64,000 nucleotides of DNA, taken from Clostridia bacterium. GTDB taxonomy: Bacteria; Bacillota; Clostridia; Oscillospirales; CAG-272. The stretch spans positions 24,743-88,742 of the forward strand of contig JAGASL010000021.1 of assembly GCA_017621755.1 (NCBI GenBank). Direction: 5' to 3'. The notes under the pieces were generated by a model. It saw only the letters and a program-made list of their open reading frames with translations, was not told where the DNA came from and made no database searches. A program made the position numbers and the translations under genes. Numbering within the stretch: position 1 is the first letter of the stretch; each line of letters begins with the position of its first letter. Of this stretch, positions 1 through 8,317 are shown piece by piece.

Positions 1-1
1 C

Positions 2-301
2 AAGGGCGAAGCGGGTGATGGTAGTCTGCCTGGAAATTACTCTATGATTTCTTGCGATCGCAGCAACGTGATCGTGGAAACCGTGAAGGAAAGTGAAGAC
101 GGAGAGGATCTGATCGTTCGCTTGTATGACGCGAAAAATATGCGTTCGGTCTGTCATCTCGCCTTCGGCTTCCCGGTTGCTGCGGCTTCTCTTTGTAACC
201 TTATGGAGGAAGAGGAGCAGGGGCTGCCTGTAACGGATAATACCGTTGAGTTGGTTGTAAAGCCCTTTGAAATTGTAACGCTGCGCATAAAGAAAGGATA
301 A
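2..301 (+). CDS. alpha-mannosidase, GH38 family (C-terminal fragment)
   Basis: The frame is open to the left edge, so only about the last 99 residues are present and the start lies outside the window. The fragment has the GH38 C-terminal beta-domain pattern: a Tyr-Ser-Met/Leu-Ile-Ser strand, then NVIVETVK, EDGEDLIVRLYDA, and a final PFEIVTLRIKK strand. GH38 enzymes hydrolyse alpha-mannosides. The catalytic domain is not visible here, so substrate specificity cannot be judged. It ends 4 bases before the next gene, a GH95 fucosidase, so the two probably form one glycan-degrading operon. An internal ATG at 44 is not the real start, because recognisable family sequence continues upstream of it. 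Confidence 0.8.
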   Translation, partial: KGEAGDGSLPGNYSMISCDRSNVIVETVKESEDGEDLIVRLYDAKNMRSVCHLAFGFPVAAASLCNLMEEEEQGLPVTDNTVELVVKPFEIVTLRIKKG

Positions 302-305
302 AGGC

Positions 306-2549
306 ATGGAAAGATCACTATGGTATCGCCGCCCCGCAGCGGCGTGGGAAGAAGCGCTGCCGCTTGGTAACGGCGCGCTTGGTATGATGGTCTTCGGCGG
401 CATAGAGACTGAACGGCTTCAGTTATCTGAAGAGACGATGTGGTCCGGCTATCCGCATGATAATGATAACCCTGAATGCTTAGAGCATTTAGAGGAAATG
501 AGAAATCTTATCTTCTCCGGCAAGATCAAAGAGGCTGAGGCGCTTTGTGTAAAATACCTGGTATGTAAAAAGGGAAGTGACGACCACCGCGGTCCTCAAG
601 CACCCTACGGCACGTACCAAACGGCAGGGGACGTTACCATCCAAGTAATCGGCAAGCCGCTTACGGATAGCCGGCATTACCGCCGTGAATTGGATATTTT
701 TGACGGTGTAGCTACCGTGCGCTTTGGCAATTGCCGCCGCCGCCACTTTATTTCTGAAAAATACGGCGTAACGGCAACTGAGATCGCGTACACCGAGTCG
801 GAGCAGTTAAAGATTCGCTTTGAGCGCGCAAGTGACGAGGTTGTGTACGAAGCAGGCGGTTGTCTTGTTTCGCGTGGTGCCTTCTGGGGTGAAGGAGCCT
901 CCTCGTATTGTACGATCGTTGCTGTCTCCTCGCCTGATGGCGCCGCCTCAGCTGCTGCCGATTCAGAAGCTGCCGGTATATTTACCCCCAAAGGAAAGAC
1001 GTTCTATATCTATACGGTTACGGCGACCTCGTATAAAACCGATAAGGATCCCGAGCAGGATTGCCGCGAGCGCATTGCACGTGCAAAGGAAGTAGGCTTT
1101 GACCGCATGCTGGAGGAGCATATCGCCGCGCACCGCGAGGTGATGGAGCGTGCCGTTCTCGACCTTGGCGGTGATGACCGTTCCGACGTTCCCACCGACG
1201 AGCGCTTGGAAGCGATTGCCAGAGGCGAAACGGATATTTCCTTTGCGGCACTGTATTTCCATTACGGCAAATATTTGCTGATGTCATCCTCTTGCGGCAA
1301 GCTGCCTTCTAATCTTCAGGGCATATGGGTAAAGGACTTTACACCACCCTGGAGTGCGGATTTCCATATCAATATCAATCTGCAAATGATGTATTGGCAC
1401 GCCGAGGTCGCCGGTCTTACCGAATATATGGAGCCCTACTTCCACTATATCGAGGACCTGGCCGAGCACGGTAAAAAGACAGCCCGTATTCAATACGGCT
1501 GTGATGGCTGGGTGGCACACACCATTGCCAATGCCTGGGGCTTTACGGCACCGGGCAACCACCCCTCCTGGGGCGCCTTTGCTTGTGCCGGCGCTTGGTG
1601 CTGCCGCGATATATATGAGCATTATTTGTACACCGGCGACAAGGAATTCCTTGCTAAGTATTATCCGCTTATTCGTGATAGTGCCACATTCTTTCTTGAT
1701 TTCCTGGTTGCCGACCCGAGCACCGGTTATCTAGTAACAGCCCCCTCCAACTCGCCGGAAAATCATTATATTGATCCTGCAAGCGGCGAGATTTTGTCCA
1801 TGTGCGCCGGCCCAACTATGGATAACTCTATCATTGCCGAGCTGTTTGATAATACCATTGCCTGTGCCGATATCCTTTCACTGGACGCTGAGCTGGCAGA
1901 GAAGTGCCGTGTCGCACGTGCCAAGCTGCCCCCTATTCGCATCGGCAAGTATGGGCAGATCATGGAATGGCAAGAGGATTATGTTGAACCGGAGCCGGGG
2001 CATCGGCACATGTCTCATCTTTACGGCTTGCATCCGGCAGCATTGATTACGAAAGAAGCGACGCCCGACCTGTTTGAGGCGGCGCGTGTTTCGCTGCAGC
2101 GCAGGCTGGAAAATGGCGGCGGCCACACCGGCTGGAGCTGCGCATGGATCGTTTCCTTCTTTGCGCGGCTGCTTTCGGGCGATCAGGCGTATGAAATGCT
2201 ATGCCGTTTGTTTGCAAAGGGAACCTATCGCAATCTCTTTGACCACCATCCTACCGTGTTCTTCCAAATTGATGGTAACTATGGCGGCGCCGCTGGTATT
2301 GCAGAGATGCTGATCCAAAGCCATGAAAAGGTTATTTCTATCCTGCCGGCGCTCCCGGCCGCTTGGAAGAGCGGTTCCTTCCGCGGCTTCCGCGCCCGCG
2401 GTGGCTTCGTGTTCGATGCCGCTTGGCAGAACGGGGCGATTACTTCACTTTCCGTATGCTCCACGCTTGGGAATATGCTTTCCGTTCGCTTTGGCGAAAC
2501 GCTGATCGAGCTGGATACAGTGGCAGGTCAAACCTATCAATTGCTCTGA
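306..2549 (+). CDS. alpha-L-fucosidase, GH95 family
   Basis: This 747-residue protein matches the GH95 family over its whole length. The N-terminal beta domain opens with a WY-x-PA-x-WEEALPLGNG motif, followed by LQLSEETMWSG. The (alpha/alpha)6 barrel carries NLQGIW and an HININLQ motif. Candidate catalytic-site residues, by analogy with the Bifidobacterium GH95 enzyme, are Asn356 and Asn358, Glu485 in NSPE, and Asp656 in IDGNYGG. The family releases alpha-1,2-L-fucose (some members L-galactose) from glycans such as mucin or plant xyloglucan. No signal peptide is seen, so it probably acts in the cytoplasm on imported oligosaccharides. The ATG lies 4 bases after the GH38 stop, with an AAAGGATAAAGG ribosome binding site. 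Confidence 0.92.
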   Translation: MERSLWYRRPAAAWEEALPLGNGALGMMVFGGIETERLQLSEETMWSGYPHDNDNPECLEHLEEMRNLIFSGKIKEAEALCVKYLVCKKGSDDHRGPQAPYGTYQTAGDVTIQVIGKPLTDSRHYRRELDIFDGVATVRFGNCRRRHFISEKYGVTATEIAYTESEQLKIRFERASDEVVYEAGGCLVSRGAFWGEGASSYCTIVAVSSPDGAASAAADSEAAGIFTPKGKTFYIYTVTATSYKTDKDPEQDCRERIARAKEVGFDRMLEEHIAAHREVMERAVLDLGGDDRSDVPTDERLEAIARGETDISFAALYFHYGKYLLMSSSCGKLPSNLQGIWVKDFTPPWSADFHININLQMMYWHAEVAGLTEYMEPYFHYIEDLAEHGKKTARIQYGCDGWVAHTIANAWGFTAPGNHPSWGAFACAGAWCCRDIYEHYLYTGDKEFLAKYYPLIRDSATFFLDFLVADPSTGYLVTAPSNSPENHYIDPASGEILSMCAGPTMDNSIIAELFDNTIACADILSLDAELAEKCRVARAKLPPIRIGKYGQIMEWQEDYVEPEPGHRHMSHLYGLHPAALITKEATPDLFEAARVSLQRRLENGGGHTGWSCAWIVSFFARLLSGDQAYEMLCRLFAKGTYRNLFDHHPTVFFQIDGNYGGAAGIAEMLIQSHEKVISILPALPAAWKSGSFRGFRARGGFVFDAAWQNGAITSLSVCSTLGNMLSVRFGETLIELDTVAGQTYQLL

Positions 2550-2559
2550 TCCTATATTC

Positions 2560-2588
2560 AAGAAACCCGGCAAAATACCGGGTTTCTT
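2560..2588. terminator. bidirectional terminator between GH95 gene and ylbJ
   Basis: An 11-bp perfect inverted repeat (AAGAAACCCGG / CCGGGTTTCTT) with a 7-base loop lies between two convergent genes. T-rich flanks on both sides let it serve both strands. Its right arm touches the ylbJ stop codon. Confidence 0.85.
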
Positions 2589-3553
2589 TATGTTATAACC
2601 AGGCAGATCGCCAAAACAAGACAAGCAATGGTTGCTTGCAGCAGCTTGCCAACGGTGTGTCGGTGTAAAGAGAGACCTGCTTCCTTTGCAAACAAAGCAG
2701 CCTGCATGTGCACAGAAAGACCACCAAAGCATACCGCGTTTGTCAACGCCAGCATTGCCGCCACTGGCGTGCTGCCGTATAGCCTTGCAGCCAAGGCAGA
2801 AGCGCCACCAACCTCTACAAAAGAGCATAAAAACGAAAGCAGAACAGGATTCTTGAATAAAATTGGCAAAATCGACATCGGTACAGAAAACGCTACGATC
2901 ATGCCGCAAACCGACAGCATGGAAAGCGTGCTTGCTTTGATGATGGCTGTTAAACCGGTATCCGTTACCACCTTTAATGCCGTGAGTGGCGCATGGCTTT
3001 TTTCTGTATTCGGGAACAACTTACGCAGAAGAACGCCGCTTAACAAAGCGCATGCAATTTGCAGAGCATAGAGTCGCAGACCAATTTTCTCATTATGAAA
3101 AAGACCGTCGCCAATACCGGCAATCAGAAACGCAGGCCCCGTGTTGTTGGAAAAGGCTATCGTTTGCTCTGCCTCCGCTTTCGTTAACCGACCGCGGCGA
3201 TACAAATCTACTGCGCAACGAACGCCAAGCGGAAAGCCGCACAAGGCTCCCATGACAAACGGCAGCACGCCAATTAAAGAAACGCCAAATATTTTCCGGC
3301 AGACGGCATCAACCTTGTGTTCCTTCTGCACTTTTGTGCGCTTGCTTGTTAATAGACGGGCAAGCCATTCGGATAGTATCATGAATGGAAACAAGGAGGG
3401 GATGATCACGTGCGCGCATAAAAGAAGAGCATCTTGAACTCCTTGTGTGATTCTTTGGGAAAAGTATAGAAGAACAGGGAAAGCCAAGAGTAATAATAAG
3501 CAATAAAGAAACGAGCGGTGTACGTGTCGTTGCCTTGCGTTCGTATGCGTCAT
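2588..3553 (-). CDS. ylbJ: sporulation integral membrane protein YlbJ (SpoVV-like)
   Basis: This 321-residue hydrophobic protein has about eight membrane segments. Family motifs include IIPSLFPFMILSEWL near residue 50, GALCGFPLGVR near 105, and EAEQTIAFSNNTGPAFLIAGIG near 130-150, the nucleoside-recognition 'gate' region. In Bacillus subtilis the homologue (SpoVV) sits in the outer forespore membrane and is needed for dipicolinic acid transfer into the spore; the same role is inferred here. It reads divergently from yqfC, across a 57-bp gap containing sporulation-type promoter motifs on both strands. The ATG at 3553 follows a GAAGGTTGGTG ribosome binding site, and a GTG-type extension a few codons upstream is less likely. 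Confidence 0.9.
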   Translation of the reverse strand: MTHTNARQRHVHRSFLYCLLLLLAFPVLLYFSQRITQGVQDALLLCAHVIIPSLFPFMILSEWLARLLTSKRTKVQKEHKVDAVCRKIFGVSLIGVLPFVMGALCGFPLGVRCAVDLYRRGRLTKAEAEQTIAFSNNTGPAFLIAGIGDGLFHNEKIGLRLYALQIACALLSGVLLRKLFPNTEKSHAPLTALKVVTDTGLTAIIKASTLSMLSVCGMIVAFSVPMSILPILFKNPVLLSFLCSFVEVGGASALAARLYGSTPVAAMLALTNAVCFGGLSVHMQAALFAKEAGLSLHRHTVGKLLQATIACLVLAICLVIT

Positions 3554-3578
3554 TTTCTGTCACCAACCTTCATATAGT
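3550..3578 (+). promoter_or_regulatory. candidate sigma-E promoter for yqfC
   Basis: TCATTTT at 3550-3556 matches six of seven positions of the sigma-E -35 (kmATATT). A 14-base spacer separates it from CATATAGT at 3571-3578, close to the -10 consensus CATACAnT. The yqfC-yqfD pair is sigma-E dependent in B. subtilis. This is motif evidence only. Confidence 0.45.
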
Positions 3579-3604
3579 GTATGGAACTATATGAAAGAGA
3601 GGTG
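3575..3604 (-). promoter_or_regulatory. candidate sporulation (sigma-K/E type) promoter for ylbJ
   Basis: On the minus strand CATACACTA (3583-3575) is a perfect sigma-K -10 (CATAnnnTA) and also fits the sigma-E -10 (CATACAnT). CACC at 3604-3601 fits a sigma-K -35 (mACm) with a 17-base spacer; no good sigma-E -35 is seen. It overlaps the opposing -10 motif for yqfC. Confidence 0.35.
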
Positions 3605-3610
3605 CTTTTT

Positions 3611-3898
3611 ATGAAGCTTCGTAAAAAACGCGCTCAATGGCTTGGCAATCGCAGCGGCATGCCGATTGGTGAGAGCGAGCGAATTGAAATTACCAAAAAA
3701 GGCGGTATTCGATCTATCGTTGCCGAGGGGGTGCTGCATATTTTGCTGTACGGTACCGAAGAGATGATTTTTTCGATCGTAGGAGGGCGTCTTGAGATTC
3801 GCGGCCGCGAGCTTTCCTGCACGAGCTACGCAAGCGGCGCTGTTTGTATTACCGGGGAAATACTTTCTCTTTCCTTTTGCAATGGCGGTGCGGCATGA
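3611..3898 (+). CDS. yqfC: sporulation protein YqfC
   Basis: This 95-residue protein matches YqfC in length and pattern: a basic N-terminus, a GESERIEITKKGGIRSIVAEG stretch split over two strands, and the central LEIRGRELSCTSYASGAVCITGEI region. The family is conserved in endospore formers and expressed in the mother cell; its molecular role is unknown. I chose the ATG at 3611 because GAGAGGTG lies just upstream; an in-frame ATG at 3581 lacks a good ribosome binding site. Its stop overlaps the yqfD start as ATGA, so the two genes are translationally coupled. Confidence 0.85.
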   Translation: MKLRKKRAQWLGNRSGMPIGESERIEITKKGGIRSIVAEGVLHILLYGTEEMIFSIVGGRLEIRGRELSCTSYASGAVCITGEILSLSFCNGGAA

Positions 3899-5070
3899 AA
3901 GATGCTTGGCTGAAGCGTATCATGCGCGTTCGCATTCTTCTTCCCGCTTGCTATTATGAGGCGGTGTGGAACGCCTTGCGTGATAAACGCGCTTTTTGCA
4001 AAATACGCCACGTAGCGGATGGCAGCATATCGCTTAACCTCTCCCTTTCTCTATGGCAGACCTTGCAGCGTGAACAACGCGCCTTTATCACTGAAGCCGT
4101 CGTTACAGAGATCGGCCCGTTTCCTGTGCTGCTTCGCCACCGCCGTCGCGTCGGCCTGCTGCTTGGGGCGTTATTTGCCGTTGGGCTTTTTTGGCTTTCC
4201 ACCAACCGTTTGTGGGATATTCGCATCACCGGCAATGAATTTCTCTCAGACAAGCAAATAACCGAGGAGCTGCAGCAAGCAGGATTGACGATCGGTCGGT
4301 CGCTTTCCACCATAGAGGCTCGCGCTATTGCAGAAGACGTACTGCTGCGTTCTGAAAAGTTATCCTACATCAGCATCCATATGCGCGGCAACGTTGCGTA
4401 CGTACAGGTCATAGAGCGAAAAGCAGGGGAAAACGCCGAGCAACTGCCTGATCCATGCAATTTGACTGCCACTGACGATGCCGTCATCGAGTCGCTGGCC
4501 GTGAAGCGCGGAACGGTTATGGTAAAGCCGGGTCAGGTGGTAAAAAAAGGCCAGCTGTTGGTAAGCGGCATTGAAGAGGGGAGCGAGGGGAGCCGGTTTT
4601 TCGCCGCACAAGGTGAGGTTTATGGTCGTGTGAAGCGAGAATTTTCTGTAACGATACCGCTTCACGAGCCGCCAATCAATGGCATGACGCAAGCGCCTGT
4701 AGAATTTTCGTTAATTTTGTGGGGAAAAAGGATAAATATTTACGCGAATACTGGAAATTTACCCCCAACTTATGATACAATATATGAAAGAGAATGGATA
4801 TATCTCGGCAAAGATACGCCGTTGCCGTTTGGCTATGCACGAACGGTGGCGGCCTGGCCAAGGCAGGACGAGGGCTTGCTTAGTAGTGAGTCTATCGTTA
4901 CCTTAGCATATCGCAGAATGCAGCAGCAGCTAACGCAGGCACTTTCAGATGGTGAGCTGCTGAACAAAAAAACGTACGGTGAATTTACAGAGGAAGCGTA
5001 TATACTGCGTTGCGAGGCCGAATGCCTGATTAACATTGCACAAAGAAAAGAATTTGAAGCCGCGCAGTAG
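3895..5070 (+). CDS. yqfD: sporulation protein YqfD
   Basis: A 391-residue stage IV-type sporulation protein. About 80 cytoplasmic residues precede one membrane segment near residues 85-105 (RRRVGLLLGALFAVGLFWLS). A WDIRITGNEFLSDKQITEEL stretch follows, which looks like a POTRA-type fold, then a mostly beta extracytoplasmic domain. YqfD is broadly conserved beside phoH in spore formers, but its biochemical function is unknown. The ATG at 3895 overlaps the yqfC stop. It ends 20 bases before phoH, whose ribosome binding site (GGAGGAAGG) lies in the gap. Confidence 0.87.
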   Translation: MKDAWLKRIMRVRILLPACYYEAVWNALRDKRAFCKIRHVADGSISLNLSLSLWQTLQREQRAFITEAVVTEIGPFPVLLRHRRRVGLLLGALFAVGLFWLSTNRLWDIRITGNEFLSDKQITEELQQAGLTIGRSLSTIEARAIAEDVLLRSEKLSYISIHMRGNVAYVQVIERKAGENAEQLPDPCNLTATDDAVIESLAVKRGTVMVKPGQVVKKGQLLVSGIEEGSEGSRFFAAQGEVYGRVKREFSVTIPLHEPPINGMTQAPVEFSLILWGKRINIYANTGNLPPTYDTIYEREWIYLGKDTPLPFGYARTVAAWPRQDEGLLSSESIVTLAYRRMQQQLTQALSDGELLNKKTYGEFTEEAYILRCEAECLINIAQRKEFEAAQ

Positions 5071-5090
5071 CGGAGGAAGGGTATCAATAT

Positions 5091-6122
5091 ATGGCACAGC
5101 AGCTGGTGCTGATGGATTCAGAGCAATTAACGGCCATTGTGTTTGGCACGTGTGATGAGAACGTAAAACGGATCGAGGAGCGGTTTGCCGTTCGTATTGC
5201 GAATCGCCACCCGGATAACAGCACGGGGGATGCCTTGCTGATCGAGGGCGAAAGCAAGGAGCAGGTCGCCCGCGCCGCACGCGTTTTGAATTACTTAAAG
5301 CGCATGGCCGATGCCGGCGGTGCCTTGAGCGACCAAAGTGTCGATTACGTGATCGCGATGGTGGCAGACGGCGCGGAGGACGAGCTGGATTCCTTAGAGG
5401 ATGATGTGATCTGCATCACCACGCGCGGGAAACCGATCAAGCCGCGCACGGTGGGGCAAAAGAAATATGTTGAGGCGATCAAAAAGAATACCGTTATCCT
5501 AGGTGTGGGTCCCGCCGGAACGGGCAAGACCTTTCTTGCCGTTGCCATGGCGGTGGATGCCTTGCGTGCCAAGCAGATCAGCCGTATCGTATTAACGCGC
5601 CCTGCCGTAGAGGCGGGTGAGAAGCTGGGCTTTTTGCCGGGTGACCTGCAAAACAAAATCGACCCATATCTGCGCCCACTTAACGATGCGCTATTTGAGA
5701 TGCTGGGGGCAGAGAATTATGCACGCCAGCTTGAGAAAAACGCTATCGAGATCGCGCCGCTTGCCTATATGCGCGGCCGCACGCTGGATGATTCCTTTAT
5801 CATTTTAGACGAGGCGCAGAATACGACCCCCGAGCAAATGAAGATGTTTTTAACGCGCCTTGGCAACAATTCCAAGGCTGTTGTTACCGGCGATCCCTCA
5901 CAAACCGACCTGCCGTTTGGTAAGAAAAGCGGTCTGGGCGTTGCGGTTAAGATCTTGAAGGGGATCGATGGCATTGCTATTCACAATTTCACCGAGCGAG
6001 ATGTGGTGCGCCACCGCCTGGTGCAAAAGATCATCTTGGCATACGATAAATACGAGCGCGAGACTGCCGAAGCGCGCATGTCGTTCCGTGCGCGCAAGAC
6101 TGAACGAGGAGATAAGGCATGA
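5091..6122 (+). CDS. phoH: PhoH family P-loop ATPase
   Basis: A 343-residue PhoH-type ATPase. An N-terminal KH-like region carries VFGTCDENVKRIEERF. The Walker A motif GPAGTGKT has its lysine near residue 146, followed by LTRPAVEAGEKLGFLPGDL. Walker B is LDEAQNTTPEQM, with Asp near 240, and a VTGDPSQTDLP sensor follows. The family is linked to RNA metabolism and is almost always next to ybeY, as here, where the stop and ybeY start overlap as ATGA. The ATG follows a strong GGAGGAAGG site. Confidence 0.95.
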   Translation: MAQQLVLMDSEQLTAIVFGTCDENVKRIEERFAVRIANRHPDNSTGDALLIEGESKEQVARAARVLNYLKRMADAGGALSDQSVDYVIAMVADGAEDELDSLEDDVICITTRGKPIKPRTVGQKKYVEAIKKNTVILGVGPAGTGKTFLAVAMAVDALRAKQISRIVLTRPAVEAGEKLGFLPGDLQNKIDPYLRPLNDALFEMLGAENYARQLEKNAIEIAPLAYMRGRTLDDSFIILDEAQNTTPEQMKMFLTRLGNNSKAVVTGDPSQTDLPFGKKSGLGVAVKILKGIDGIAIHNFTERDVVRHRLVQKIILAYDKYERETAEARMSFRARKTERGDKA

Positions 6123-6646
6123 AGATAAAAAATGACAGAAAAAACCAAGCAGATGCGCCCTGCGAGCTATATTTTGGTAAAGAGCCTGAAGAACTTTCCG
6201 TATTACCCAAAGCGGAAGAGATGATCCAAGCAGCAATCCAAGAGACGCTGAATTATGAAGATTTTTTTGCACCTGCGGAAATTTCCGTCACCTTCTGCGA
6301 TGGGCCGTATATTCGTAAGCTGAATGCCGAATATAGAGACAAGGATAGCGAAACCGACGTTCTTTCCTTTCCGATCTTTGATCAGGACGAAGAGGACCCT
6401 GTAGAAGGCGAGATTATACCGCTTGGCGATATTGTATTAAACGTGGATCGCGCGGCGCAGCAGGCTGCTGAGTTAGGGCATTCCACGCTGCGAGAGATGG
6501 CATTCCTTGCAATCCATTCCACGCTTCATTTGCTCGGTTATGATCATGAACGCTCACCTGAGGATGACGAGGATATGTGCCGCCGCCAGCGCGACATTAT
6601 TGCAAAAATTGAGGACAAGCTGCAGAACGTAGGAGAGACTTTATGA
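6119..6646 (+). CDS. ybeY: endoribonuclease YbeY (rRNA maturation)
   Basis: A 175-residue metal-dependent RNase. The zinc motif HSTLHLLGYDH supplies His133, His137 and His143, and RDKDSETDVLSFP is the other family signature. YbeY acts in 16S rRNA 3'-end maturation and 70S quality control. It overlaps phoH upstream and era downstream by 4 bases each. B. subtilis carries pgpH between phoH and ybeY and dgkA-cdd between ybeY and era; neither insertion is present here. Confidence 0.95.
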   Translation: MKIKNDRKNQADAPCELYFGKEPEELSVLPKAEEMIQAAIQETLNYEDFFAPAEISVTFCDGPYIRKLNAEYRDKDSETDVLSFPIFDQDEEDPVEGEIIPLGDIVLNVDRAAQQAAELGHSTLREMAFLAIHSTLHLLGYDHERSPEDDEDMCRRQRDIIAKIEDKLQNVGETL

Positions 6647-7527
6647 AGAGAACTGGATTTATTGCCATCGTTGGTCGGCCGAACGTAGGAAAATCTACGC
6701 TACTGAATGCCATTCTTGGCGAAAAGGTGGCCATCGTTTCTAAAAAACCGCAAACCACGCGCAATCGCATTACCGGTATTCATACGGTAGGGGACGATCA
6801 GTATGTATTTTTGGATACCCCCGGCATGCATCAGCCACGTACACGTTTAGGTGATTACATGGTAAAAACAACCGAAAGCGCTATCGGCGAGGTAGATGCG
6901 GTGATATTGGTTGTTGAAGCACGGGATGCTGTGGGAGATATAGAAGCAAAGCTGATCAAGCAGATCAGCGCCATGCATCTGCCGGCTATTTTGGTGATCA
7001 ATAAGACAGATGCAACAAATGCCGAGCACATCGCCAAGACCATTGCTGCCTATGCTGAGGCATTTGATTTTGATGCCGTGATCCCCGTTTCTGCCAAGCA
7101 TGGCAAGGGCGTTGATATCGTTCTTTCAGAATGTGAGCGTTATTTGGATGAAAGCCCCTGGTTCTTCCCGCCGGATCAGGTAACCGACCAGACTGAGCGC
7201 CAAATTGTAGCCGAGGTCATTCGTGAGAAGCTGCTGCGCACGCTGGACGAGGAAATTCCGCACGGTGTTGCCGTGGTCATTGAGGAATTTAAGGAAGAAA
7301 AGGATATTTTGCGCATTCGCGCAGAGATCTTCTGCGAAAAGCAATCTCACAAGGGCATTATCGTTGGCCGTGGCGGTGCCGCCTTAAAGACGGTGGGCAC
7401 CTATGCGCGAGAGGATCTTGAAAAGTTCTTCGGCATCAAGGTATTCCTTGATCTTTGGGTCAAGGTAAAGGCCAACTGGCGCGATACGCTCTCTAAGCTA
7501 AATGACTTTGGGTACCGCGAAGAGTGA
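6643..7527 (+). CDS. era: GTPase Era
   Basis: A 294-residue GTPase that binds 16S rRNA near its 3' end and is needed for 30S assembly. G1 is GRPNVGKS at residues 11-18; a TTRNRI switch follows, then G3 DTPGMH near 58-63 and G4 NKTD near 120. The C-terminal KH domain has IIVGRGGAALKTVG, a variant of the usual GkgG loop, and ends with KVKANWRD and LNDFGY. The start overlaps the ybeY stop as ATGA, and the stop overlaps the GTG start of recO. Confidence 0.97.
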   Translation: MKRTGFIAIVGRPNVGKSTLLNAILGEKVAIVSKKPQTTRNRITGIHTVGDDQYVFLDTPGMHQPRTRLGDYMVKTTESAIGEVDAVILVVEARDAVGDIEAKLIKQISAMHLPAILVINKTDATNAEHIAKTIAAYAEAFDFDAVIPVSAKHGKGVDIVLSECERYLDESPWFFPPDQVTDQTERQIVAEVIREKLLRTLDEEIPHGVAVVIEEFKEEKDILRIRAEIFCEKQSHKGIIVGRGGAALKTVGTYAREDLEKFFGIKVFLDLWVKVKANWRDTLSKLNDFGYREE

Positions 7528-8309
7528 GCGCGCTGGTTGAGGTAAAGGGGCTTGTTATTCGCACGGTCGATCTTTCTGAAAATGACAAGCTGCTAACGCT
7601 TTTTACAGAAGAATACGGCAAAATCACCGCCGTTGCTAACGGCAGCCGTGCCTTAAAAAGCCGCTATCTGGCGGCGGCACAGCTGTTTTGCTACAGCAGC
7701 TACGTGCTATATCAGCGCGGGGAACGGTACTGGGTGCGTGAGGTCTCGTTGATCGAGAGCTTTTTTGACCTGCGCGCAGAGCTTTCGCGTATGTCGCTTG
7801 CGGCGTATATATGTGACGTGGCAGATGGCGTAGTTGAAGAAAACGCCCCCGAGAAGGATTTTTTACGCTTAGTCCTGAATTCCTTATATGCCATCGCTAA
7901 CGGCAAGTTTGCGCAAGCGCAGATCAAAGCGGTGTTCGAGATGCGCGCCGCGGCAGTTCTTGGCTTTTGCCCAATGTTAGACGGCTGTCACACGTGTGGA
8001 AAAACGGACGGGGAACTATATCTTGACGTTATGAACGGCGTTCTTTCTTGCCCGGAATGCCGCAGCCTGGCATCTATGCAGCCGATCACAGAGGAAGAAA
8101 GCCGCACGGCCAGCATTATCTGCCGTCTTACACCGGGGGCACTTGCCGCTATGCAATACGCCGTTTCTTGCCCAATAGAGCGTTTGTTTTCTTTTCGTCT
8201 ACACGCAGATGACGAACTGCTATTTTACCAATCTGCCGAGAAATATTTGCTAAATCAATTAGAAAGAGGATTCAAATCCTTAGATTTCTATAAAGAAATC
8301 ACGTCATAG
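7524..8309 (+). CDS. recO: DNA repair protein RecO
   Basis: A 261-residue protein with an N-terminal OB fold (VKGLVIRTVDLSENDKLLTLFT) and a zinc site formed by Cys155, Cys158, Cys176 and Cys179. RecO works with RecR to load RecA on SSB-coated single-stranded DNA. The start is GTG at 7524, overlapping the era stop, which shows translational coupling. mutS2 follows after 8 bases. Confidence 0.93.
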   Translation: MSALVEVKGLVIRTVDLSENDKLLTLFTEEYGKITAVANGSRALKSRYLAAAQLFCYSSYVLYQRGERYWVREVSLIESFFDLRAELSRMSLAAYICDVADGVVEENAPEKDFLRLVLNSLYAIANGKFAQAQIKAVFEMRAAAVLGFCPMLDGCHTCGKTDGELYLDVMNGVLSCPECRSLASMQPITEEESRTASIICRLTPGALAAMQYAVSCPIERLFSFRLHADDELLFYQSAEKYLLNQLERGFKSLDFYKEITS

Positions 8310-8317
8310 GAGAAGCT

